Shown here: positions 50,809 through 59,849 of the stretch, in pieces
How positions within the stretch are numbered: the stretch's first letter is position 1
How the letters are laid out: each line of letters starts with the position of its first letter
NCBI RefSeq assembly: GCF_009789075.1
Contig: NZ_WNXQ01000005.1
Span: forward strand, 186,001-250,000
Direction: 5' to 3'
Source of the DNA: Pseudooceanicola pacificus
Lineage (GTDB): Bacteria; Pseudomonadota; Alphaproteobacteria; Rhodobacterales; Rhodobacteraceae
DNA: 64,000 nt
Made by a program: the position numbers and the translations under genes
The notes under the pieces: generated by a model
Told to the model about the DNA's origin: nothing
Seen by the model: the letters and a program-made list of their open reading frames with translations, nothing else
Databases searched by the model: none

Positions 50809-51195
50809 TCAGCCGGCGCGCAGGCGCGACTGATAGTCATGCGCCCGCCAGTCGGCGCGGAACTGCCACTGGTCTTCGGGCTGGCGGGCGGCCATCTCGT
50901 CGGTGATCTCGACCTCGTCGAAGCCCGAGCGCCGCGCCATCGCGTACTGGTCCGCGATCACATGGCCCGCGGCGCGCAGGCGGCCGGTATAGCCCATCAG
51001 CCGCAGGCGGCGCGCGATGGTGAAGCCGCGCCCGTCCGCGAAGGAGGGGAAGGCCACGCGGATCATGCGCGGCATCGGGTCCAGCGCCACCTCGGCCGGG
51101 TCGGCGTCCGGGGCGAGGTCGAAGACATCGGCGGCGTCGAAATCCTCGGGCCAGGTATCGGCGGCAAAGCCGCTGTCGGTCACGATGACGGTCAT
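50809..51195 (-). CDS. DUF934 protein (sulfur assimilation accessory)
   Basis: A 128-residue protein with the DUF934 pattern: MTVIVTDSGFAADTWP, then VAFPSFADGRGFTIARRLRLMGYTGRLRAAGHVIADQYAMARRSGFDEVEI. It is found almost only next to cysH/cysI and is thought to take part in sulfite reduction; no activity is proven. Its ATG overlaps the cysH stop by 4 bases. Confidence 0.92.
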   Translation of the reverse strand: MTVIVTDSGFAADTWPEDFDAADVFDLAPDADPAEVALDPMPRMIRVAFPSFADGRGFTIARRLRLMGYTGRLRAAGHVIADQYAMARRSGFDEVEITDEMAARQPEDQWQFRADWRAHDYQSRLRAG

Positions 51196-51953
51196 GCGTT
51201 CACTCCCTTGCGGACGGCCTTGCCATTGACGAAATGGATGCCGCATTCGGTCTTGTCCTGCCCGCGCCAGCGCCCGGCGCGGGGATCCTCGCCCGGGGCC
51301 ACCGGAGAGGTGCAGGGCGCGCAGCCGATGGAGGGATAGCCCCTGGCCACCAGCGGATGCCGGGGCAGGCGGTTCTCGTCCATATAGGCGCGGATGTCCT
51401 CGGGGGCCCAGTGGGCCAGCGGGTTCACCTTGATGCGCGTGGGGCCGTCGGCCTCGAAGAATTCCAGCGCCGCGCGGGTCGAGCCCTGGAAGCGCTTGCG
51501 CCCGGTGATCCAGCCGTCATAGCCCGACAGCGCCTGTTGCAGCGGCCGCGCCTTGCGCAGGTCGCAGCAGGCGTCGGTGTCGAACTGGTGCAGCGTGTCG
51601 TCCGGGTCTTCATGGGCCAGGCTCTGCGCGCTGGCCCGGATCAGATGGACGCTTTCCAGCCCCAGCCGTTCCGACAGTTCCTGCTGATAGACCAGCGTTT
51701 CCGGAAACAGCATCTGCGTGTCGATGAACAGCACCGGCGTCTTGCGGTCGATGATCGAGATCAGATGCAGCAGCACCACCGATTCCGCCCCGAAGGACGA
51801 GACCAGCGCCAGGCTGCCCGCCTGCGGATCCTGCAACGCCCCGGTCAGGACCGAGGTGGCCCCGTGATGCCGGTAGCGGTCGTTCAGCTCGGCGATCCGG
51901 GCGGCCTGTTCGGCCCCCGTCTCGCCGCTGAAGTCCATGGCTGCTTCAGGCAT
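51192..51953 (-). CDS. cysH: Phosphoadenylyl/adenylyl-sulfate reductase
   Basis: A 253-residue reductase. SSFGAESVVLLHL is the PP-loop-like segment. Cysteines C129-C130 (DACCDLRK) and C211/C214 (GCAPCTSP) are the four Fe-S ligands of the APS-reducing type, and C237 (TECGIH) is the catalytic cysteine. It reduces adenylyl sulfate to sulfite using thioredoxin. ATG 51953 is chosen because AAGGAAA lies 7 bases upstream, giving an 8-base overlap with cysI; ATG 51938 is a shorter alternative. Confidence 0.95.
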   Translation of the reverse strand: MPEAAMDFSGETGAEQAARIAELNDRYRHHGATSVLTGALQDPQAGSLALVSSFGAESVVLLHLISIIDRKTPVLFIDTQMLFPETLVYQQELSERLGLESVHLIRASAQSLAHEDPDDTLHQFDTDACCDLRKARPLQQALSGYDGWITGRKRFQGSTRAALEFFEADGPTRIKVNPLAHWAPEDIRAYMDENRLPRHPLVARGYPSIGCAPCTSPVAPGEDPRAGRWRGQDKTECGIHFVNGKAVRKGVNA

Positions 51954-53607
51954 CGACCGTTTCCTTGGGATAGAGCGCTTCCTTGAAGGGCTCTGCCCCA
52001 AGACGGCGGTAGGTTTCGAGGAAGGTCTCCTGCGACCCCTCCCGCAGCTTCAGATAGGCGCGCACGATGCGCTCCACGGCGTCCGTCACCTCGTCATAGG
52101 CAAAGCCCGGCCCGGCGCGCTGGCCGATCTCGGCGGTTTCCGTGCCGTCCCCGCCCAGGGTGATCTGGTAGTTCTCGACCCCCGCGCGATCCAGGCCCAG
52201 GATGCCGATATGGCCGACGTGGTGATGCCCGCAGGCATTGATGCAGCCCGAGATCTTGAGCTTGAGCGGGCCGATGTCATGTTCCAGCTTCAGCTGTTCG
52301 AAGCGCTGCGCGATCTCTTGCGCGACCGGGATCGACCGGGCGGTGGCAAGGGCACAGTAATCCATGCCGGGGCAGGCGATGATGTCCGAGATCAGCCCGA
52401 TATTCGCCGTCGCCAGATCCGCCGCCTTGAGCGCCGCGTGCAGCGCGGGCAGGTCCGAGCGGTGGACATGGGGCAGGATCACGTTCTGCTCGTGGCTGAT
52501 GCGCAGCTCGTCATGGGCGTAGCGTTCGGCGAGGTCGGCCATCACGCGCATCTGATCGCCGGTGGCGTCGCCGGGCGTCTCGCCGTGTTTCTTGAGCGAG
52601 ATCGAGACGATGGCATAGCCTTCGGAGCGGTGCGGATGCAGGTTCGTGTCGCACCAGGCGCGGAACACCGGATCCGCGCGATAGGCCGCGTCATAGGCAT
52701 CCGTCGGCGCGTTGCGGAAGGCGGGCGGGGCGAACTGCTTTTCGATCTCGGCCAGCATCTGCTGGTCGACCCCGGAAAACAGCGGCTTGAGTTCGGCAAA
52801 CCGGGCCTCGACCCGCTCGCGGATGGTGTCGATGCCGTTCTCGTGCACGGTGATCTTGATCCGCGCCTTGTACTTGTTGTCGCGCCGGCCCAGCAGGTTG
52901 TAGGTGCTGACGATCGCTTCCATGTAGGGCAGCAGATCCTCGCGCGGCAGGAAATCGCGGATCACCTTGCCGATCATCGGCGTCCGGCCCAGGCCGCCGC
53001 CGACAAGCACCTCATAGCCCGCCTTGCCGTCCTTTTCGATCATCCGCACGCCGATGTCATGGGCGCGGGTCACCGCGCGGTCGTTCGGGCTGCCGGTGAC
53101 GGCGAATTTGAACTTGCGCGGCAGGAACTGGAATTCCGGGTGATCGGTCGACCACTGGCGCAGCAGCTCGGCCACGGGGCGGGGGTCGGCGATCTCGTCC
53201 GCGGCGGCCCCGGCGAAATGGTCGGCGGTGACGTTGCGGATGGTGTTTCCGCTCGTCTGGATCGCATGCATCCCCACCTCGGCCAGCGCGTCCAGCATGT
53301 CGGGCACGTCGCGCAGCTTGGGCCAGTTGTACTGGATGTTCTGCCGGGTGGTGAAATGGCCATAGCCCCGGTCCCAGCGGTCGGCGATCATCGCCAGCTG
53401 GCGCATCTGGCGCGCGTTCAGCGTGCCATAGGGGATCGCGACGCGCAGCATGTAGGCGTGCAGCTGCAGGTAAAGCCCGTTCATCAGGCGCAGCGGCTTG
53501 AATTCGTCCTCGGTCAGCGAGCCGTCGATGCGACGTTCCACCTGCGCGCGGAACTGCGCGTTGCGGGTGGCCAGAAAGTCGCGGTCGAATTCGTTGTACT
53601 GATACAT
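51946..53607 (-). CDS. cysI: Ferredoxin-type sulfite reductase (nitrite/sulfite reductase family)
   Basis: A 553-residue sirohaem/4Fe-4S enzyme. N-terminal ferredoxin-like repeat GHFTTRQNIQYNWPKLRDVP; TSGNTIRNVTADHFAG; Fe-S/sirohaem ligands in IACPGMDYCALATARS and SGCINACGHHHVGHIG. Reduces sulfite to sulfide in assimilation. Its sirohaem is made by the product of the cysG-like gene two genes upstream, and electrons could come from Fpr. There is no CysJ-type flavoprotein, which agrees with ferredoxin dependence. Confidence 0.95.
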   Translation of the reverse strand: MYQYNEFDRDFLATRNAQFRAQVERRIDGSLTEDEFKPLRLMNGLYLQLHAYMLRVAIPYGTLNARQMRQLAMIADRWDRGYGHFTTRQNIQYNWPKLRDVPDMLDALAEVGMHAIQTSGNTIRNVTADHFAGAAADEIADPRPVAELLRQWSTDHPEFQFLPRKFKFAVTGSPNDRAVTRAHDIGVRMIEKDGKAGYEVLVGGGLGRTPMIGKVIRDFLPREDLLPYMEAIVSTYNLLGRRDNKYKARIKITVHENGIDTIRERVEARFAELKPLFSGVDQQMLAEIEKQFAPPAFRNAPTDAYDAAYRADPVFRAWCDTNLHPHRSEGYAIVSISLKKHGETPGDATGDQMRVMADLAERYAHDELRISHEQNVILPHVHRSDLPALHAALKAADLATANIGLISDIIACPGMDYCALATARSIPVAQEIAQRFEQLKLEHDIGPLKLKISGCINACGHHHVGHIGILGLDRAGVENYQITLGGDGTETAEIGQRAGPGFAYDEVTDAVERIVRAYLKLREGSQETFLETYRRLGAEPFKEALYPKETVDA

Positions 53608-53669
53608 CTCGGTCTCCGTGGCGAGGGTCCGGCCCCCGTTGCTGCGTGCTGCGTGCTGCGGTGGCGGGA

Positions 53670-53975
53670 TCAGGCGCGGGCCTGTTCCTGCTTGCCGTGG
53701 AAGTAGTTGGACGGGCCGGTGCGCCGGAAATCCTCGCGGAAATGGGTCGGCTCGGGGCCATGCGCGCCCGGCTTCATGTCGGCCAGATAGGCGCCGACGA
53801 CGATGTTGCCCTGCTTCTCGGCCTCGATCAGGCGCAGCGCGGCATGGGCCTCGTCGCTCAGCAGCTCGGCCTCGGCCAGGTGCCGGGTCCAGCGGTCGTC
53901 CGCGGTCAGATAGACCACGTCGCCTTCCAGCAGGTCATTGGCGGTGACAACTTTGGGGGTAAAGGCGCGGGGCAT
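53670..53975 (-). CDS. DUF2849 protein
   Basis: A 101-residue protein, MPRAFTPKVVTANDLLEGDVVYLTADD, then a central alpha-helical part and a basic C-terminus (HFREDFRRTGPSNYFHGK). The family is confined to alphaproteobacterial sulfite-reductase operons and lies between the sirohaem synthase and cysI genes; it may help cofactor insertion or assembly, which is not shown. Its ATG shares a base with the cysG stop. Confidence 0.9.
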   Translation of the reverse strand: MPRAFTPKVVTANDLLEGDVVYLTADDRWTRHLAEAELLSDEAHAALRLIEAEKQGNIVVGAYLADMKPGAHGPEPTHFREDFRRTGPSNYFHGKQEQARA

Positions 53976-54985
53976 CAGGCGGTCTCCTTGAGGGCGGCGG
54001 CGGCGGGGCGGGCGGGGTCGGCCACGCCGGGAATGACGGTCACATCCATCCCGGCCGCGCGGCAGCCCTGTTCCAGCCGGTCGGGCAGGGGGCGGGCCGA
54101 GAGATAGAGCACATGCGCCCCGCCCCCGGTCTGCGCGTTCAGCAGGCGCGGCATCGGCGGCACGTCGGTCGGGCGCTCCAGCGCGACGAACCGCGCCTCG
54201 CGCCGCGCCAGTTCCAGCACGGCGGGGGCGATGTCGGCGTCGTGCACCACCACGTCGGCGGCATCCAGCGCCTTGCGGGTCTTGAGCGTCAGCAGGTCGG
54301 GATCGTCCGATCCGGTCCAGGCCAGGGTGATCCGCCCCTCGGAGGGCGTTTGCGCCAGGTGACGGTCCAGCAGGCCGGTCAGGGCCAGGCCCAGCCCGAC
54401 CTCGCCCTCGGCGCGATAGGCCTCGGGGCCGGCGCGGTCGAAATACTCGGCCCAGAAGGCCCGGCGCGGACCGCCGAAGGGCAGCGCCTCGGCCGCCTTG
54501 CGAAAGCCCTGCGCGGCCCGGGTCAGCACGCCCAGCGACGCGGGCAGGCGTTCCTCGATCTCGGCCTTGATCGACCGGGCCAGCACGGGGGCCGCGCCCT
54601 CGGTTCCGATGGCGACGCAGACCGGGCTGCGGTCGACGATGGCGGGCGTGATGAAGCCGCTGTCGTGCAGGTTGTCGACGATGTTGATCGGCACGCCGAC
54701 CGCGCGGGCCAGAGCGGCGGTGCGGGCATCGCGGGCCGCGTCCTCGTCCGCCGCATAGGCCAGCGTGGCGCCGGGCAGATCGCCGCCCCGCAGCGCGCGG
54801 CGGTAGAGGTGAACCAGCCCCTCGCCCTGCCAGGTCTCGATCTCCGGCGCGGGCGCCTCGGCATATACTTCGATACGCGCAGGGGTTTTCAGCAGCAGCC
54901 GCAGTTTCGCAAGCGCAGCATCCCCGCCACCGGAGAGGACAACCCGGGCGTGTTCCATATTCATGAAGACCGGAAAATGCCTCAT
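53975..54985 (-). CDS. Sirohaem synthase, N-terminal dehydrogenase/chelatase with shortened methyltransferase-like tail
   Basis: A 336-residue protein. Residues 1-210 are a precorrin-2 dehydrogenase/sirohydrochlorin ferrochelatase (VVLSGGGDAALAKLRLLLK; INIVDNLHDSGFITPAIVDRSPVCVAIGTEG). Residues about 225-336 resemble only the first half of the CobA/CysG SAM-methyltransferase: ITLAWTGSDDPDLLTLKTRKALDAADVVVHD. The usual GAGPGDPDLLT is changed to WTGSDDPDLLT and later substrate motifs are absent. The methyltransferase step is therefore probably done by another protein. ATG 54985 has AAGGA 7 bases upstream. First gene of the cys operon. Confidence 0.85.
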   Translation of the reverse strand: MRHFPVFMNMEHARVVLSGGGDAALAKLRLLLKTPARIEVYAEAPAPEIETWQGEGLVHLYRRALRGGDLPGATLAYAADEDAARDARTAALARAVGVPINIVDNLHDSGFITPAIVDRSPVCVAIGTEGAAPVLARSIKAEIEERLPASLGVLTRAAQGFRKAAEALPFGGPRRAFWAEYFDRAGPEAYRAEGEVGLGLALTGLLDRHLAQTPSEGRITLAWTGSDDPDLLTLKTRKALDAADVVVHDADIAPAVLELARREARFVALERPTDVPPMPRLLNAQTGGGAHVLYLSARPLPDRLEQGCRAAGMDVTVIPGVADPARPAAAALKETA

Positions 54986-55048
54986 GGACCTATCCTTTTG
55001 AGCGTGGCGTACTGTTTGACTCACCCCATAATCTAAGAAACATTCCCT

Positions 55049-55064
55049 GTTATGTGCCAGTAAC
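55049..55064. promoter_or_regulatory. GTTA-N8-TAAC inverted repeat in the cys/Lrp divergent region
   Basis: GTTATGTGCCAGTAAC has 4-base outer arms in the 154-base AT-richer gap between the cys operon and the divergent Lrp gene. It is a modest candidate site for that Lrp protein or for another cys regulator; the arms are short and chance is possible. Confidence 0.3.
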
Positions 55065-55139
55065 CCCCGGAAATAAGGACGAGATCCCTAGGCGGCGGTA
55101 CATCGTGGTAAGTGTTCCATAACAACAGAGGCAGTCAAA

Positions 55140-55601
55140 ATGTCCGTCCGGTTAGATGACATCGACCAGAAAATCCTTTCGCAGCTGCAAGAGGACGCCA
55201 GCCAGTCGCTGGACGAAATCGCCAAGAAAGTTGGGTCTTCGAAGACTCCGGTCTGGAATCGGATCCGCAAGCTCAAGGACGCCGGGATCATCGGTCAGCA
55301 GACCGTCATCCTGGATGCCGAGGCGCTCGGATTCGAGGCCTGCTTCTTCGTTCTGATCCGCACATCCGAACATGACGCGGCCTGGCAGGGGCAGTTCCTG
55401 ACCGCGCTGAAAAAGCGCCCCGAGGTGCAGGAGGCGCACCGCCTCGCCGGGGAAATCGACTATATCCTCAAGGTCCGCGTGCGCAATGCCCGCGCCTATG
55501 ACGCCTTTTACCAGGCGCTGATCTCCGAGGTGAAGGTCCACAACGTCACCGCCCTGCTCTCGATGGAAGAGATCAAGGCGACGACGGCGCTGCCGATCTG
55601 A
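55140..55601 (+). CDS. Lrp/AsnC-family transcriptional regulator next to the cys operon
   Basis: A 153-residue protein: helix-turn-helix MSVRLDDIDQKILSQLQEDASQSLDEIAKKVGSSKTPVWNRIRKLKDAGII and RAM domain (EAHRLAGEIDYILKVRVRNARAYDAFYQALI). Divergent from the sirohaem synthase gene, it is likely to control sulfur assimilation in response to an amino acid such as cysteine or methionine; this is inferred from position. It is different in sequence from the Lrp protein at 44729-45184. Confidence 0.93.
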   Translation: MSVRLDDIDQKILSQLQEDASQSLDEIAKKVGSSKTPVWNRIRKLKDAGIIGQQTVILDAEALGFEACFFVLIRTSEHDAAWQGQFLTALKKRPEVQEAHRLAGEIDYILKVRVRNARAYDAFYQALISEVKVHNVTALLSMEEIKATTALPI

Positions 55602-55647
55602 CCTGTCGCACCGCGGGACGGCCCTGGGCAGATCCGGCGACGGAGGC

Positions 55648-56886
55648 TCAGGCCGTCTGAGGGTGCAGGGCGGGGACCTGCTCGCCGCGCTCGGCCCGGC
55701 GCAGGATGCGCCAGGTGATCGCGCAGACGGCGATGACGCCGATCGCCCCGAGCGAGGGGACATCGTCGGCCACCGGGCCAAAGGCCAGCACCTTGCCCAG
55801 CCCGTATCCGCAGGCCAGCCACGAGGCGGCGAAAAGCAGACCGCGCTCGGCCGCGCTGCCCAGCCGGGCCAGATCGGGCGCGGCCAGGGCCAGGGCGACG
55901 GACAGGATGCACAGGTCGTAGTCGTAGTTGTAGGGGCTGACCGCCACGCAGGACAGCACCGCCAGCGCCAGCACACGGTGCGGCGCCCATTTCGCCAGGC
56001 TGGCATGGACCACCACGGCCAGCGCCAGCAGGGCCAGCGTCAGGTGGATGCCCATGGCCAGCCCCGGGGCCATGTCGAAGGCCCGGATCAGCGCATAGAC
56101 CGAGGTCATGCGGAACAGCGGGTAGAAGCCGAGCCGCAGGAATTCGCCGGACTCCCGCGCCGAGGCGAGGAAAGCCGCCCAGATGTCCGGGCCAAAGGCC
56201 AGCGTCGCCGCGCCGATCAGCGCCACGGTCACCGCGGCCGCCACCGCAATGGCGCGCCAGTCGAGCCGCAGCAGCGCGACCAGCACCAGCCCCACGCCCA
56301 GGTGCGGCTTGTAGGCCATCAGGCCCAGTGGCACCCCGCGCCAGGCCGATCCGCGCAGGCAGAGCAGGCAGAAAAGCCCGACCAGCGTGGTGGAATAGAG
56401 CCCGTTCTGCCCGTAGCGCAGGGTCACGATCAGCGAGGGCAGGACCATCATCAGCACCGGGGCGAACTGCGGCCCGGCGAGCCGGCGGATCACCCAGAGC
56501 CACAGGCCCAGGCCCAGGCTGGCAAAGACCAGATAGGCCAGCCACAGCGGCATCAGCGCCAGCCCGGCCGAGACCAGGTTGAAGATCGGCGGATAGGTCC
56601 AGGGCATGAAGATCTCGGTCCCGGCGCGCTCCCACTGGATCGGCATCAGCGCGCGCGCGTCATAGGCCACGGCCAGGTCGCCGCGCCAGAACAGCTCTCC
56701 CACCAGGTGGAAGATGTGGAAATCCACATAGCCCGGCTGGCGGCCCAGCAGTTCGGGCGCGCCGATCTCGACCGCGGTAAAGACGATCATGGCGATCATC
56801 AGCACGAGGATCAGGCGCAGGCTGCGCGCGGTCACGGGGATGAGGGGGCTGTCCCCGCTCCGGGTGTCGGTCATGTCTGCTCTCAT
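55648..56886 (-). CDS. GT87-like integral membrane glycosyltransferase (DUF2029)
   Basis: A 412-residue protein with about ten membrane segments. The first periplasmic loop carries the acidic DFHIFHLVGELFWRGDLAVAYD, and WTYPPIFNLVSAGLALMPLW follows. LMAYKPHLGVGLVLVAL and SPYNYDYDLCILSVAL are typical of the polyprenyl-phosphate-sugar-dependent GT-C fold family. The acceptor and sugar are unknown. ATG 56886 is the longest start; ATG 56874 (MTDTRSG) is equally possible. Isolated gene, convergent with the Lrp gene. Confidence 0.82.
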   Translation of the reverse strand: MRADMTDTRSGDSPLIPVTARSLRLILVLMIAMIVFTAVEIGAPELLGRQPGYVDFHIFHLVGELFWRGDLAVAYDARALMPIQWERAGTEIFMPWTYPPIFNLVSAGLALMPLWLAYLVFASLGLGLWLWVIRRLAGPQFAPVLMMVLPSLIVTLRYGQNGLYSTTLVGLFCLLCLRGSAWRGVPLGLMAYKPHLGVGLVLVALLRLDWRAIAVAAAVTVALIGAATLAFGPDIWAAFLASARESGEFLRLGFYPLFRMTSVYALIRAFDMAPGLAMGIHLTLALLALAVVVHASLAKWAPHRVLALAVLSCVAVSPYNYDYDLCILSVALALAAPDLARLGSAAERGLLFAASWLACGYGLGKVLAFGPVADDVPSLGAIGVIAVCAITWRILRRAERGEQVPALHPQTA

Positions 56887-57073
56887 CTTGCTGTCCGTCC
56901 TGCGGCGGGTCCTGTCCCGGCTGGGCGCCCCTTGGTCATGTCAGGTCATATCGCCGCTTCGGGGCAAGGATGCGACGGGCAGGGGGCAAGTTTTCGCCCG
57001 CGGGTGAGTCGCCGCGGCCACGCTCCGGGCCTCTCTCCGCCGGGGCAGGCCCGGGCGATGGGGGCGGATGCCC

Positions 57074-57628
57074 TCAGCCCCCGGTGTCGCGCCACTCGCC
57101 CGGTGCCAGCCCGTCCAGGCTCCAGGGCCCGATGGCGGCCCGGATCAGGCGCAGGGTCGGGTGGCCGACATGGGCCGTCATCCGCCGCACCTGCCGGTTG
57201 CGGCCCTCGCGGAGTTCCAGCGCGATCCAGCAATCGGGGATCGACGGGCGGACCCGGATCGGCGGATCGCGCGGCCAGAGGTCGCCCGGCGCCGCGATCC
57301 GCGTCACCCGGGCCGGCCGCGTCATCCCGTCCTTCAGCGCCACCCCGCGCCGCAGGGCCTCCAGCGCGGCGTCGTCGGGCAGCCCCTCGACCTGCGCCCA
57401 GTAGGTCTTGGCCATCTTGTGCTTCGGGTCGGCGATCCGCGCCTGCAGCCTTCCGTCCGAGGTCAGCACCATCAGCCCCTCGCTGTCGCGATCCAGCCGC
57501 CCCGCCGGATAGACACCGGGCAGGTCGATGAAGTCCGACAGCGTCCGCCGCCCGCTGCCCGCCGTCCCGCGGTCGGTGAACTGCGACAGCACGTCGAAGG
57601 GCTTGTTGAACAGAATGGTGCGCGCCAT
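57074..57628 (-). CDS. RluE-type 23S rRNA pseudouridine synthase
   Basis: A 184-residue enzyme of the RsuA/RluE family without the N-terminal S4 domain. Catalytic motif is [17 protein letters not shown] with the aspartate in [14 protein letters not shown] and the C-terminal [31 protein letters not shown] are family motifs. It isomerises a uridine in 23S rRNA (assignment to RluE rests on the short form). Single gene, divergent from nasT; a 293-base gap holding a structured repeat lies between. Confidence 0.93.
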   Translation of the reverse strand: MARTILFNKPFDVLSQFTDRGTAGSGRRTLSDFIDLPGVYPAGRLDRDSEGLMVLTSDGRLQARIADPKHKMAKTYWAQVEGLPDDAALEALRRGVALKDGMTRPARVTRIAAPGDLWPRDPPIRVRPSIPDCWIALELREGRNRQVRRMTAHVGHPTLRLIRAAIGPWSLDGLAPGEWRDTGG

Positions 57629-57759
57629 CCCCCAGCCTTACCGCAGCCCGGGGCGGCGGAAAAGCACCCCCCATCGCCCGCACCCGCCCGACATCGCCAG
57701 CCGGGACCCGACACCGCCGCTCCCGTGCCAAACCCGTCCCGGTCCGCGCCACCCCCCTG

Positions 57760-57831
57760 CTTCCTCTGGCCGGAAATATCCTCGGGGGGTGAATTGCGCC
57801 GCAGGCGCAAGAGGGGGGCAGACAGACCCCC
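57760..57831 (+). repeat. Structured intergenic repeat, copy 7
   Basis: Core at 57760-57791 (CTTCCTCTGG, CCGGAAATATCCTC). Stem I is TTGCGCC (57794-57800) / GGCGCAA (57804-57810) with a GCA loop. Stem II is GGGGG / CCCCC with a 9-base loop, ending at 57831. It lies in the gap between the divergent rluE-like gene and nasT; no other feature was found there. Confidence 0.85.
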
Positions 57832-57921
57832 TTGCCCCGGCCAGGGCGCCCGCGGCGCCCGGCCCCCCTGTCGCACCGCTTTCCCGTTGCGCGCCACCCC
57901 GGTTTCATGTTGCATCGCAGC

Positions 57922-58506
57922 ATGAGCACGCGCCTCTCAATTGTCGTTGTCGAAATGGACCGGGAGCGGGCGCTCCTGATCGTGGACAGCCTGCGCGAGG
58001 CGGGCGATTACGACATCCATGTCATCGGCGAGGTCACCGGCCTGGCCCGCCGCATCACGGAACGCAACCCGGATGTGGTGCTGATCGACGTGGCCAATCC
58101 CTCGCGCGACATGCTGGAGGAACTCGCCCTCGCCTCCGGCCCGCTGGAACGCCCGGTGGCGATGTTCACCGACCAGTCGGGCGCCGGGCTGACCAAGGCG
58201 GCGATCGAGGCGGGGGTGTCGGCCTATGTGGTCGACGGCATGCGCGCGGACCGCCTGAAACCGGTGCTCGACGCCGCGATGGCGCGGTTTCACATGTTCC
58301 GCCAGATGCGCACCGAACTGGCCGCCACCAAGCGCGCGCTTGAGGAGCGCAAGGTGATCGACCGGGCCAAGGGCCTGCTGATGAAGGCGCGCGGCCTGGA
58401 CGAGGACGCGGCCTATGCGCTGCTGCGCAAGGCGGCGATGGACCAGAACCGCAAGGTGGCCGAGGTGGCCGAGGCGCTGGTGACCGCGGCGGGGCTGCTG
58501 TCTTGA
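57922..58506 (+). CDS. nasT: ANTAR-domain antiterminator NasT
   Basis: A 194-residue response-regulator-like protein. Receiver-like domain at about 1-120 (LSIVVVEMDRERALLIVDSLREAGDYDIHVIGEV). C-terminal RNA-binding ANTAR domain at about 130-190 (KRALEERKVIDRAKGLLMKARGLDEDAAYALLRKAAMDQNRKVAEVAEALV). In nitrate assimilation NasT binds a leader hairpin and prevents termination when nitrate frees it from NasS. ATG 57922 is preferred; ATG 57907 adds 5 codons. Overlaps nasS by 4 bases. Confidence 0.94.
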   Translation: MSTRLSIVVVEMDRERALLIVDSLREAGDYDIHVIGEVTGLARRITERNPDVVLIDVANPSRDMLEELALASGPLERPVAMFTDQSGAGLTKAAIEAGVSAYVVDGMRADRLKPVLDAAMARFHMFRQMRTELAATKRALEERKVIDRAKGLLMKARGLDEDAAYALLRKAAMDQNRKVAEVAEALVTAAGLLS

Positions 58507-59681
58507 GCGGCGCGACCCTGGCCGTGGGCTTCGTGCCGCTGGTGGATGCCGCGCCGCTGATCGTGGCGCAGGAAATGGGCTTTGCCTCGGAAGAGGGGAT
58601 CGAGCTCGACCTGCAGCGCGCCGCCTCGTGGAGCCAGGTGCGCGACATGCTGGTCCTCGGTCGGGTCGAGGCGGCGCATATGCTCTCGCCCGTGCCGGTG
58701 GCGATGGCCCTGGGTCTGGGCGGCATGGCGACGCCGCTTTCGGCGGTCTCGGTCCTGTCGGTGAACGGCGATGTGATCGGTGTCAGTGGCGCGGTGGCCG
58801 AACGGATGCGCGCGGCGGGCTACCGGTTCGATTTCGCCGATGCGACCGCCGCGGGCCGGGCGCTGATCGCCGCGGCGCGCGGGCGGCTGCGCCTCGGCGT
58901 GCCCTTTCCCTTCTCGATGCATTCCGAGCTGATCTACTACTGGCTGTCGGCCCTGGGCCTGCCCGCCCCGCAAGAGGTCGACATCCGCACCGTGCCGCCC
59001 CCGCTGATGGCCAGGGCCATCGCGGCGGACGAGATCGACGCCTTCTGCGTGGGCGAGCCCTGGGGCTCCATCGCGGTCGAGACCGGGGTGGGGGAACTGC
59101 TGCTGCCCGGCAATGCGATCTGGGCCTTCGCCCCGGAAAAGGTTCTGGCCGTGCGCACCGACTGGGCCGAGGACGCGCCGGTTCTGCTGGGCCAGCTGAT
59201 GCGCGCCGTCTGGCGGGCCGGGCGCTGGCTGGGCCAGCCCGACAGCCATACCGTGGCCAGCGAGATCCTCGCCCGGTCGGAATATCTGGACATGCCGGCC
59301 GAGGTGATCGACCGCGCGATGACCGGCCGGCTGACGATTTCGGCCAGCGGCGGAGAGCGCCATGTGCCCGGCTTCGTCGAATTCCACCGGGGCGCCGCGA
59401 ATTTCCCCTGGCGCAGCCAGGCGGCCTGGATCGCGCGCCAGCTGGCCGCGCGCACCGGGCTGGACCGGGACGAGGCCGCGCGCCTGGCGCGGCAGGTCTT
59501 CCGCACCGATCTCTACCGCCGGATGCTCAGGGACACCGGCGCCGAACTGCCCGGCGCCTCGGAAAAGCTGGAAGGCGCGGTCGAGACCGATATCGCCGTC
59601 GCCTCGGTCTCGGGGCGGCTGTTCCTGCGGCGCGACCGGTTTTTCGATGGCCGGATTTTTGATCCTTCGGCCCCGGATTGA
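58503..59681 (+). CDS. nasS: Nitrate-sensing NrtA-like protein NasS
   Basis: A 392-residue protein of the NrtA/CmpA fold (AVGFVPLVDAAPLIVAQEMGFASEEGIELDLQRAASWSQVRDMLVLGRVEAAHMLSP; DAFCVGEPWGSIAVETGVGELLL) but with no signal peptide, so it stays in the cytoplasm. NasS holds NasT inactive without nitrate or nitrite. The start is TTG at 58503 in the overlap TTGA with the nasT stop; no ATG gives a full N-terminus, so this rare start with coupling to nasT is likely, and may fix the NasS:NasT ratio. Confidence 0.92.
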   Translation: MSGATLAVGFVPLVDAAPLIVAQEMGFASEEGIELDLQRAASWSQVRDMLVLGRVEAAHMLSPVPVAMALGLGGMATPLSAVSVLSVNGDVIGVSGAVAERMRAAGYRFDFADATAAGRALIAAARGRLRLGVPFPFSMHSELIYYWLSALGLPAPQEVDIRTVPPPLMARAIAADEIDAFCVGEPWGSIAVETGVGELLLPGNAIWAFAPEKVLAVRTDWAEDAPVLLGQLMRAVWRAGRWLGQPDSHTVASEILARSEYLDMPAEVIDRAMTGRLTISASGGERHVPGFVEFHRGAANFPWRSQAAWIARQLAARTGLDRDEAARLARQVFRTDLYRRMLRDTGAELPGASEKLEGAVETDIAVASVSGRLFLRRDRFFDGRIFDPSAPD

Positions 59682-59826
59682 CGCTTTTCTAGGCAAGCAT
59701 TCGAACGCTGCGCATGTATTTGCGGGGCCCGCGCCGCGCGCCGCGCCATCACGCTTGCGTGACGGGCCGGGGCCGCGCTAGGGATTCGGCACGGATCGGC
59801 AATGGCGTCGGTCCAACGACATTCTT

Positions 59827-59839
59827 CCCAATGACTGGG
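59827..59839 (+). promoter_or_regulatory. Leader hairpin upstream of the nrt terminator (candidate NasT site)
   Basis: CCCA-ATGAC-TGGG hairpin 11 bases before the leader terminator. ANTAR proteins bind two short hairpins, the second overlapping a terminator. This could be the first hairpin, but its loop (5 bases, or AATGACT with a 3-bp stem) is not a perfect match to the usual 6-base loop. Confidence 0.35.
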
Positions 59840-59849
59840 TTAGCTGAGC

